Origin: Candidatus Hydrogenedentota bacterium
GTDB lineage: Bacteria; Hydrogenedentota; Hydrogenedentia; Hydrogenedentales; SLHB01
Direction: 5' to 3'
DNA: 7,952 bases
NCBI GenBank assembly: GCA_007130675.1
Contig: SLSB01000225.1
Coordinates: forward strand, 1-7,952
The notes under the pieces are model-generated. The model was not told the origin of the DNA, did not search any database, and saw nothing but the letters and a program-made list of their open reading frames with translations. Position numbers and translations under genes: made by a program. Below, in pieces: positions 1 through 4,922 of this stretch; position 1 is the stretch's first letter, and each line of letters opens with the position of its first letter.

Positions 1-903
1 AAACACATGCGCGTCGGCAATCCGCTCGGAAAACACCTGCGTGAGGGCATACTCGCGCTTCACCCGTTGCGCGAGCGAGCGGTCGGTGGTCTCGGGGTCC
101 TGGCGGCTGACACGCTCTGTTTCACCCGGCATGCAAATGATGCGCTCGGCATCGTAGAGCGGCACCCCGATGCGCATGTGGCGGCGGCGAAACTCCTCGA
201 GACCATGTTCGGCGAGCTTCGCATCCACCAGCTCGCGCACCAGCGCCGTGGTCAGCGGCCCGACCGCGGCCGACATGATCTGGGCCTCGACTTCGGCGGC
301 AATGGCCTCGGCGCGCGACCGCTCCAAACGGGTTTCGCGCACAAGGGCGTCCACGATACGCGAACGGTCCCATTCGCAAAGCGTTTCGCTGCTCGTCCGC
401 ACAAATAGAGCGCCCTCGTGGGTTTCCCCGCGCAGACGCTGTTCCCATTGAGCCTCGTCGAAGTCGTCCAGCAAACCTTGAAGATCGCCGCGCCGGAGCG
501 TGGTGACGCGCGCCCGTTTGCGGCGGTGGCGCGCGAACGCAAGGGCCGTCTTCGCGTGGCCCATCTCCAGCAACACCTTCTCGACCGCATCCTGAACCTG
601 AACCACCGTGGGGGCGCGCCCTTCGAAGTGCTTGCTCAGGTAAAGGGTCACGCCCGAGGCGAGGCTCTCGGCCCGATCGCAATCCTCTTCGCCCGCGGTC
701 TCCGAAGCGCGCAAGATGGCCGCGGCAATTTTGCCCTTGTCGAAAGGTTCCTCGCGCCCATCCCGTTTGATGACCGTCCGCACCAGCGCGGGCGGGCGCA
801 TGAGAGGCGAGTCGAACCGCAACTGTTCGTCGTACGCCCCCTCGCGCGCCGAATCCGGCGTCGGCTGTCCCCAGGTTGTCTCTTGGTCGTCCTGCTCACT
901 CAT
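1..903 (-). CDS. nrdD: Ribonucleoside-triphosphate reductase, probably anaerobic (class III, NrdD-like), 5' part only
   Basis: Reading the minus strand from the ATG at 903 gives 301 residues with no stop before the window edge, so this is the N-terminal part of a larger protein. Residues 42-131 form a clear ATP-cone, the allosteric domain that senses ATP/dATP; it opens with VIKRDGREEPFDKGKI and closes with an ARHRRKR segment. Residues 165-250 look like a second, degenerate cone-like domain (FVRTSSETLCEWDRSRI, then LTTALVRELVDAKL and RRRHMRIGVPLYD). The last residues, ALTQVFSERIADAH, resemble the segment just before the GDIHIHD motif of anaerobic reductases, but that motif lies outside the window. 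The enzyme reduces ribonucleotides to deoxyribonucleotides in the cytoplasm. The preceding gene on the same strand is nrdR, its likely repressor, 340 bp away. The start has only a weak GGAG 12 bases upstream. Family (ATP-cone reductase) is firm; class III over class II is inferred, as the catalytic and glycyl-radical regions are not visible. Confidence 0.68.
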   Translation of the reverse strand, partial: MSEQDDQETTWGQPTPDSAREGAYDEQLRFDSPLMRPPALVRTVIKRDGREEPFDKGKIAAAILRASETAGEEDCDRAESLASGVTLYLSKHFEGRAPTVVQVQDAVEKVLLEMGHAKTALAFARHRRKRARVTTLRRGDLQGLLDDFDEAQWEQRLRGETHEGALFVRTSSETLCEWDRSRIVDALVRETRLERSRAEAIAAEVEAQIMSAAVGPLTTALVRELVDAKLAEHGLEEFRRRHMRIGVPLYDAERIICMPGETERVSRQDPETTDRSLAQRVKREYALTQVFSERIADAHVF

Positions 904-1243
904 GCTCTTTCACGACTCCACGGCGCAACGGGACACACCGCGCGCGTCCCGAAAAGTGCAACGAAATGCCCGGCAGTAGTTTACCGGGTTTTGCCGGGCA
1001 GCACAAACGAACGGCAACCCCTCCCACGCACCCGCACATCCTCTCACCAACTCTGGCACTCCTGAGATAGTGAGGCATGCCCTGGCTTGGGTTGCGCAGA
1101 AAGCATCTGCTTCCCTATGCGATCAGATTGCGTTGGGATATTGCACGGGAACCTGAGGCGTCAGACAAGCGCAATCACTTCATGCAAAACCGTTTGCGTG
1201 AGACTCGGATCCCCTGCCAGATGAACGTTGTGAAATGCCCGAG
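904..1243 (-). promoter_or_regulatory. Gap between nrdR and the reductase gene, with several small inverted repeats
   Basis: No convincing gene is seen here. The stretch would be the leader or promoter region of the reductase. It contains perfect or near-perfect small inverted repeats at 968-999 (8-bp arms GCCCGGCA/TGCCGGGC, 16-base loop), 1096-1110 (GCAGA/TCTGC, 5-base loop), 1153-1164 (CTGA/TCAG) and 1181-1200 (CA.GCAAA/TTTGC.TG, one mismatch). None is followed by a T-run in the direction of transcription, so none is a good intrinsic terminator. I found no NrdR box of the form CwATATATwG here and no persuasive sigma70 hexamer pair. Whether the reductase is co-transcribed with nrdR or has its own promoter is open. 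Confidence 0.4.
968..999 (-). repeat. 8-bp inverted repeat with an alternative inner pairing, in the reductase leader
   Basis: GCCCGGCA (968-975) pairs perfectly with TGCCGGGC (992-999). Inside the loop, CCGGG at 984-988 can also pair with CCCGG at 969-973, so two mutually exclusive stems are possible. The element lies 65-96 bp upstream of the reductase start codon. It could be an RNA hairpin or a protein-binding palindrome; there is no T-run that would make it a terminator. Confidence 0.4.
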
Positions 1244-1693
1244 TTAGATGAGAAGGCCCTTGAGTTCATCCATAAACTCATTGAGGTCCTTGAATTGGCG
1301 GTAGACCGAGGCAAATCGCACATACGCCACTTGGTCGATGTCCTTCAGGCGGTCCATCACCGCGCTGCCAATGGCTTCGGTCGACACTTCACTTTCCGCC
1401 GAATTGAACAATGCCCGCTCGACATCGTCGATGAGCGATTCGACCTGTTCGAGGCTCACGGGGCGCTTTTCACAGGCCTTAAGAAGGCCGCTCTTGATTT
1501 TCCACCGGTCAAACGCTTCGCGGCGGCCATCTTTCTTAATGACCATTTGCGCGACCTCTTCGATGCGCTCGTAGGTGGTGAAACGCCGCCCGCATTTGAG
1601 GCATTCGCGCCGCCGCCGAATTGCGTCGCCTTCTTTAGACGACCTGGAATCTACAACCTTGCCTTCCGTGTGACTGCAGAATGGACAACGCAT
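1244..1693 (-). CDS. nrdR: Transcriptional repressor NrdR
   Basis: A complete 149-residue NrdR, close to the usual length of about 150. It binds NrdR boxes in the promoters of ribonucleotide reductase genes and represses them when its ATP-cone is loaded with dATP/ATP. The N-terminal zinc ribbon is intact: C3-P-F-C6 and C31-L-K-C34, followed by GRRFTTYERIE. The ATP-cone starts near residue 50 with MVIKKDGRREAFDRWKI and ends with the conserved YVRFASVYRQFKD at 124-136. The conserved RRRREC stretch at 26-31 is present. The start at 1693 gives the canonical MRCPFC beginning; only a weak GGGAAAG-type ribosome site precedes it. The gene follows rsmD on the same strand with an 89-bp gap and is followed by the reductase, its probable target. 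An NrdR-box-like sequence at 1760-1775 suggests it may also regulate itself. Confidence 0.97.
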   Translation of the reverse strand: MRCPFCSHTEGKVVDSRSSKEGDAIRRRRECLKCGRRFTTYERIEEVAQMVIKKDGRREAFDRWKIKSGLLKACEKRPVSLEQVESLIDDVERALFNSAESEVSTEAIGSAVMDRLKDIDQVAYVRFASVYRQFKDLNEFMDELKGLLI

Positions 1694-1735
1694 CAGGACA
1701 ACGCTTTCCCAGTTTTTAGGCTGCTAACACCACAA

Positions 1736-1751
1736 GAGAATCCATATTCTC
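1736..1751. repeat. Perfect 16-bp palindromic site upstream of nrdR
   Basis: GAGAAT and ATTCTC form perfect 6-bp arms around a 4-bp centre (CCAT on the plus strand). The site lies 43 bp upstream of the nrdR start and 8 bp from the NrdR-box-like sequence. It lacks a T-run, so it is a poor terminator for rsmD; an operator or an mRNA hairpin fits better. The protein that would bind it is unknown. Confidence 0.4.
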
Positions 1752-1759
1752 AACCCGTA

Positions 1760-1775
1760 CAACTACATATTGTGG
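1760..1775 (-). promoter_or_regulatory. NrdR-box-like site upstream of nrdR
   Basis: On the minus strand the 16-mer reads CCACAATATGTAGTTG. It matches the published NrdR box consensus (acaCwAtATaTwGtgt) at 12 of 16 positions and at 9 of 10 core positions. It sits just after the rsmD stop and 67 bp upstream of nrdR. NrdR boxes usually come in pairs about 31 bp centre to centre; I looked at both expected places and found no clear partner. This makes it a candidate for autoregulation of nrdR, with moderate certainty. Confidence 0.42.
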
Positions 1776-1782
1776 CGTTACT

Positions 1783-2337
1783 TTAGCAAATTGGGGCGGA
1801 GGCGTCAAGATAGAAGGTCAGTTGTGTTTCACCGTAGACCCGCTCGCGGTCCTTTTGAAACGGCCCGAAGGTCTCACCAAGCGGGCTGCGCGACGAATGC
1901 TCGAGCACAATCACACCACCCGCCGCAAGAAGACGCAGGTCAGCCACATGAGCAAGCAATCCTGTGAAGTCATGCTGCTTGAAAGGCGGATCCGCGAAAA
2001 TAATGCTAAAAGGAGGGCCCGCCTGAAGTTTGGCAACCCCGCCGGGAAGATTGGCCTGGATGCACGCCGCATGCGTGTCAAGGCGCGTCTTACGCAGGTT
2101 CTCGCGCACGAACCGGATATCCTTGTCGACAAACACCGCGTGTTCCGCGCCGCGGCTCAGCGCCTCGATCCCGTTGGCCCCTGAGCCTGCATACAAATCG
2201 AGAAACCGCGCCCCCGCCACGTGGCCACCAAGCATGCTGAACAGGCTCTCGCGCACCCGGTCCAGCGAAGGGCGCACGTTCGGCCCCTTAGGCACGACCA
2301 GCCGCGTCCCTTTAGCTTTCCCCGCGATTATCCGCAT
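1783..2337 (-). CDS. rsmD: 16S rRNA (guanine(966)-N2)-methyltransferase RsmD
   Basis: A 184-residue class I SAM-dependent methyltransferase that methylates N2 of G966 in 16S rRNA during 30S subunit assembly. Family hallmarks are present in order: MRIIAGKAKGTRLVVP at the N-terminus, RPSLDRVRESLF at 22-33, the SAM-binding motif DLYAGSGANGIEALSRGA at 47-64, and the catalytic FADPPF at 114-119. The start at 2337 is preferred because it begins the conserved MRIIAG sequence and has AGGAG nine bases upstream; the frame is open to 2403 but that extension is not conserved in type. The length is slightly under the roughly 190-200 usual for the family, and nothing key is missing. It is the first of three same-strand genes (rsmD, nrdR, reductase). 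The link to nucleotide reduction is positional only. Confidence 0.95.
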   Translation of the reverse strand: MRIIAGKAKGTRLVVPKGPNVRPSLDRVRESLFSMLGGHVAGARFLDLYAGSGANGIEALSRGAEHAVFVDKDIRFVRENLRKTRLDTHAACIQANLPGGVAKLQAGPPFSIIFADPPFKQHDFTGLLAHVADLRLLAAGGVIVLEHSSRSPLGETFGPFQKDRERVYGETQLTFYLDASAPIC

Positions 2338-2379
2338 GATTCCACGCTCCTGGCCCGCTGCGCTACAGGCTCCGTCCTC

Positions 2380-2400
2380 TGGGGATAACCTGCATGAAAA
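2380..2400 (-). promoter_or_regulatory. Degenerate DnaA-box-like motif near rsmD
   Basis: On the minus strand this reads TTTTCATGCAGGTTATCCCCA. TTATCCCCA differs from the DnaA box TTATCCACA at one position. The stretch aligns with the stronger site at 2638-2657 (GTTTTC, a few different bases, CAGGTTATCC, one different base, CAG), so the two look like copies of one motif in the same orientation. It lies 43-63 bp upstream of the rsmD start. Confidence 0.35.
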
Positions 2401-2472
2401 CACTCCTGCTGCGTATATCGCGCAACAAAGTCAGGAAATTCTCCCAAAATATCCTCGATTCACGGTCCCTTA

Positions 2473-2486
2473 TTGACCCCTGTCAA
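2473..2486. promoter_or_regulatory. 14-bp palindrome overlapping a TTGACA hexamer
   Basis: TTGAC and GTCAA are perfect 5-bp arms around CCCT. On the minus strand, positions 2486 to 2481 read TTGACA, a consensus -35, about 145 bp upstream of rsmD. Flanking TTATT/AATAA continues the symmetry imperfectly. A repressor operator over a -35 box is plausible, but no convincing -10 follows at 16-18 bp, so the promoter itself is uncertain. Confidence 0.3.
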
Positions 2487-2637
2487 ATAATATCCCGAAA
2501 CTCGATACAAACTGTTTACTAGCATGGGCATACGCCTTTACAATCGCTGTGGCACGACTTAGACGCATTGAATGCGCCGGGCCACCCGTGTTTCTCATGG
2601 ATTTATGGATTGGGCGGCCCCTTGACAATGCGTGGCC

Positions 2638-2657
2638 TGTGGATAACCTGTGGAAAA
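2638..2657 (-). promoter_or_regulatory. Two DnaA boxes one helical turn apart
   Basis: On the minus strand the sequence reads TTTTCCACAGGTTATCCACA. TTATCCACA is the exact DnaA box (2646-2638), and TTTTCCACA fits the relaxed consensus TTWTNCACA (2657-2649). They are in the same orientation and 11 bp apart start to start. This arrangement is typical of bacterial origins and of DnaA-regulated promoters. The boxes are 18 bp downstream of the PilT-family stop codon and about 300 bp upstream of rsmD. Confidence 0.6.
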
Positions 2658-2675
2658 CCCCGAGTCTCAGGCGCC

Positions 2676-4181
2676 TCAATGCGTCGATTTGATGGAATCC
2701 AGCCGGGGAACCGAGTAGGTTCCCATCAGCATCTGATCGAGCACACTGACATCGGTGCAGTATTCGCGCGCATTCTCGAGGCTGATGATCTTCTTCTTAT
2801 ACAGGTTATACAGGTATTTCTCGAACAGGAATGAATGTGACACGGTCTGTTGCATCCCAATGCGGATGGCATCGGTGTTGCCCCCGATAATGGCATCGGT
2901 GATCGGCTTGATGTCGTTGAACAGCAGCTCGAGGGCGGGAACGCGCCCCCCGCCTTGGCGCGGCACCAGGCGCTGGCAGATCACGCAGCGGATGCAATCG
3001 CGCAATTGCAGTTTCACCAGGTCGCGTTCAACGGGATCAAAGAAGCTTACCACACGATTAACAACCTCCGATGCGGTGTTGGCGTGCAGGGTGCTTATCA
3101 CGAGGTGCCCCGTCGCCGCGGCGTTGATCGCCGAGCGAATCGTGTCGGGATCGCGCATCTCGCCGATCACGATTACGTCCGGATCGTGCCGAAGCGCTCC
3201 CGTAACCGCCTCGAAAAACGTGCGCACGTCCGCCCCTGTGCTTCGCTGAGACATGATCGCCTTTTTGCGGCTCTGGACGTACTCGACCGGGTTTTCAATG
3301 GTGAGTATATGCACGTTCTTGTTCGAATTGATCCAGTCGATCAGAGCGGCCACGGTGGTCGATTTCCCGCTGCCGGTCATGCCGGTCACGAGAACCAGGC
3401 CGTGGTGCATTCGCCCGAGTTCCACCATAGTATCCGACGGGATGTTAAGGTCTTCGAACGAAGGGATCGTCTCGGGGAGAAAGCGAAACGTGCAATGGGG
3501 CGCGCCCCCTTTGACAAATGCCGAGACGCGGGCATACCCAAGGCCGGCCTGGTGGTAATTGAAACTGGTCTGGAAATCGCGTTCATACTCTTCCCAGTAC
3601 TGGTCGCCCGCTATCTCGCGAATCAGCCCCCGGATCTGATGGGCCGAGAGCGGCCCCATGATCTTCGACTCCTGCGTCTTGTTGTCCACCCGGAACACAG
3701 GCGGGGACCCTGGAAACAGATGCACGTCGCTTGCTTTATATTGCACCATCGCCTGAAACAAAAGCTGGGTGCTCACGTGCTCGATGCGAAAATCCGTTCC
3801 CTGAACCCGCCACACTTCGGGCAGACGCACCGCCCCGGCAATCTTCTTCAGGTCCGTTTCCTGCGCCTCCGCGCCATCTTCGGATGCCGACTGCCACGAC
3901 AACACATGCCACCCATCATCCTGGGCAAGGGCATAGTCGCCGGAAAGCGAGATCAGCAGCTCCTCCAAACTCTTGAAGTGACGCTCCTCGATGTGCATGC
4001 GCAACGTGAAGGTTTCAAAACTGCCCTCAAAGTCACCGCGTTCGGCAAGAATCTCGTAATTGTCCGCGCGCAGTTTTACTTTCTTTGGATGCCCCTCGGC
4101 CCGGCTCAATTCGGCTTCTGCAATACTGACAACTTCGGAAATGCTGCGCTCGCCCCCAATCCCGATAATATGCTCTGCCAT
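2676..4181 (-). CDS. PilT-family type IV pilus/secretion ATPase with an extra N-terminal domain
   Basis: A 501-residue member of the PilT/GspE secretion ATPase superfamily, which powers pilus retraction or extension at the inner membrane. The PAS-like PilT N-domain is seen near 150-164 (ASDVHLFPGSPPVFRV). The ATPase core follows: Walker A GMTGSGKST at 267-275, Asp box ILTIENPVEY at 292-301, Walker B VIVIGEMRD at 336-344 and His box HLVISTLHANTA at 359-370. The C-terminal GMQQTVSHSFLFEKYLYNL with KKKIISLENA resembles PilT rather than GspE/PilB. PilT is usually about 340-370 residues, so residues 1-125 are additional and unrecognised. Where PilT has AIRNLIRE, this protein reads PITDAIIGG (426-434), so retraction activity cannot be assumed. 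The start at 4181 has GGAGG eight bases upstream and a good promoter behind it. The frame is open to 4439, but that part overlaps the promoter and is rejected. No other pilus gene is adjacent. Confidence 0.92.
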   Translation of the reverse strand: MAEHIIGIGGERSISEVVSIAEAELSRAEGHPKKVKLRADNYEILAERGDFEGSFETFTLRMHIEERHFKSLEELLISLSGDYALAQDDGWHVLSWQSASEDGAEAQETDLKKIAGAVRLPEVWRVQGTDFRIEHVSTQLLFQAMVQYKASDVHLFPGSPPVFRVDNKTQESKIMGPLSAHQIRGLIREIAGDQYWEEYERDFQTSFNYHQAGLGYARVSAFVKGGAPHCTFRFLPETIPSFEDLNIPSDTMVELGRMHHGLVLVTGMTGSGKSTTVAALIDWINSNKNVHILTIENPVEYVQSRKKAIMSQRSTGADVRTFFEAVTGALRHDPDVIVIGEMRDPDTIRSAINAAATGHLVISTLHANTASEVVNRVVSFFDPVERDLVKLQLRDCIRCVICQRLVPRQGGGRVPALELLFNDIKPITDAIIGGNTDAIRIGMQQTVSHSFLFEKYLYNLYKKKIISLENAREYCTDVSVLDQMLMGTYSVPRLDSIKSTH

Positions 4182-4589
4182 AGGCCGAACCTCCACCGCT
4201 GTTATGCTTTTTGGGCTGTACTGCCCGCTTGGCGCATCCGCTTCGGACGTCACTATACCCTGCTTCACGAATAGTGTCAAAGACGCTTTTTTGCACGACG
4301 CGCATGACGTTAACCACCCCCGCGAGAGATATTGGCAAACCCTCCAAGGCCCGACGGGAAGCCTCCGCACAAAGAAGGTGATGTGTGACGCCGATGTCGT
4401 TCGGTGTGTTTCAAGTTTCTCAGCATTTGGGAAATTCACGAAACAATTGAAGTGTTTGACATGTTATCTGAAGAGGATTTGAAAGCCGTTAGCATGCGGG
4501 CGGCACGCCTTGGGATTAGGCAGCTCCTGGCGGGCGGTCTTACCTAGTTCTATAGGAGCCGCAGATGTGTGAATCAGGAGGTCGTGGTT
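4182..4589. promoter_or_regulatory. Divergent intergenic region between the PilT-family gene and the cold-shock gene
   Basis: About 400 bases without an established gene. The left third holds the promoter of the ATPase gene (4252-4280, minus strand). The right part would be the promoter and leader of the cold-shock gene. TTGACA at 4456-4461 is a candidate -35 on the plus strand, but the best -10 at 16-17 bp (TTTGAA or TTGAAA) is poor. A small open frame at 4461-4547 encodes a 28-residue peptide (begins MLSEEDLKAVSMRAARLG) and ends 42 bp before the cold-shock start; it lacks a good ribosome site. A short inverted repeat CCTA/TAGG at 4543-4556 surrounds its stop codon. Confidence 0.45.
4252..4280 (-). 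promoter_or_regulatory. Sigma70-type promoter of the PilT-family gene
   Basis: On the minus strand TTGACA (4280-4275), a 17-bp spacer, and TATAGT (4257-4252) make a near-consensus housekeeping promoter. The predicted start of transcription is near 4245, giving a leader of about 60 bases before the ATG at 4181 and its GGAGG site at 4194-4190. A GACGTC palindrome lies immediately after the -10, at 4246-4251. This also argues against translation from the longer frame reaching 4439. Confidence 0.72.
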
Positions 4590-4922
4590 ATGGTGAATGA
4601 ATCGCTCTCGGGCCTGCGCGAGGGACAGGTCAAATGGTTCAATGATACGAAGGGGTACGGGTTTATCGTCATCGACGACGCACCCGATATCTTTGTGCAT
4701 TATTCGGCCATTAAAATGGAGGGGTTTCGCACGCTCAAAGAAGGTGATCTGGTGAGTTTCGAGCTGTTGCACGGCACCAAAGGGCTTCAGGCCATCAACG
4801 TGAGCAAGATCGATTCCGAGACCCAGCCGGGTGGCAATGGCCAAACACAACAGCTGCAAACCGGCAGCCCACAAAACGTGCACGAGTATCCAACCGAAAT
4901 GCGGCGGCAATCCGCAGGCTAG
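4590..4922 (+). CDS. Cold-shock-domain protein with a polar Q-rich tail
   Basis: A 110-residue protein with one cold-shock domain at about residues 8-75, a small OB-fold that binds single-stranded RNA or DNA and acts as an RNA chaperone. RNP1 is KGYGFIV (21-27) and RNP2 is DIFVHYS (33-39), with the conserved GQVKWFNDTKGYGF run around W17. Bacterial Csp proteins are usually 65-75 residues; here about 35 extra residues follow, rich in Q, G, S, T and N, probably disordered. The ATG at 4590 is chosen because AGGAGG (4576-4581) lies eight bases upstream; an in-frame GTG at 4569 sits before that site and is unlikely. The gene diverges from the PilT-family gene. Its TAG stop overlaps the TAG of the hydrolase gene on the other strand (CTAG at 4919-4922). 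Which stress, if any, induces it cannot be read from the sequence. Confidence 0.93.
   Translation: MVNESLSGLREGQVKWFNDTKGYGFIVIDDAPDIFVHYSAIKMEGFRTLKEGDLVSFELLHGTKGLQAINVSKIDSETQPGGNGQTQQLQTGSPQNVHEYPTEMRRQSAG

Larger units (their letters stand above)
2338..2675. promoter_or_regulatory. AT-richer gap upstream of rsmD with DnaA-box-like sites and a palindrome
   Basis: No credible gene is seen in these 338 bases. The gap lies between the 3' end of the PilT-family gene and the start of rsmD, so it must include the rsmD promoter unless transcription reads through from the ATPase gene. It contains two DnaA boxes (2638-2657), a degenerate relative (2380-2400), a 14-bp palindrome that includes TTGACA in the rsmD direction (2473-2486), and a short tandem repeat ATGGATT(T/G) at 2597-2612. 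The centre around 2430-2530 is visibly richer in A+T than the coding flanks. No good -10 hexamer at standard spacing follows the TTGACA on the minus strand. Confidence 0.45.

Noticed and set aside
418..1065. Open frame of 215 codons on the plus strand over the reductase gene
   Set aside because: The minus-strand frame gives a clear ATP-cone; the plus-strand product has no recognisable features and biased residues.
1005..1075. tRNA-like stretch on the minus strand (GTGCCAGAGTTGGTGAGAGG)
   Set aside because: It resembles the start of a class II tRNA, but no matching acceptor stem or complete cloverleaf can be drawn.
904..1243. Cobalamin riboswitch upstream of the reductase
   Set aside because: Considered because class II reductases use adenosylcobalamin, but the conserved GCCACTG-type core was not found.
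2622..2649. TTGACA with TAACCT at 16 bp, a possible plus-strand promoter
   Set aside because: The -10 is poor, it overlaps the DnaA boxes, and it would only make RNA antisense to the PilT-family gene.
2470..2679. Small minus-strand open frame of 69 codons in the gap after the PilT-family gene
   Set aside because: It overlaps the DnaA boxes and the palindrome, has no ribosome site and shows no protein-like features.
2850..4274. Open frame of about 474 codons on the plus strand opposite the PilT-family gene
   Set aside because: Antisense to a gene with all secretion-ATPase motifs; no ribosome site or recognisable domain.
4182..4439. Upstream in-frame extension of the PilT-family gene by 86 residues
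   Set aside because: It covers a near-consensus promoter, and the ATG at 4181 has an ideal GGAGG site.
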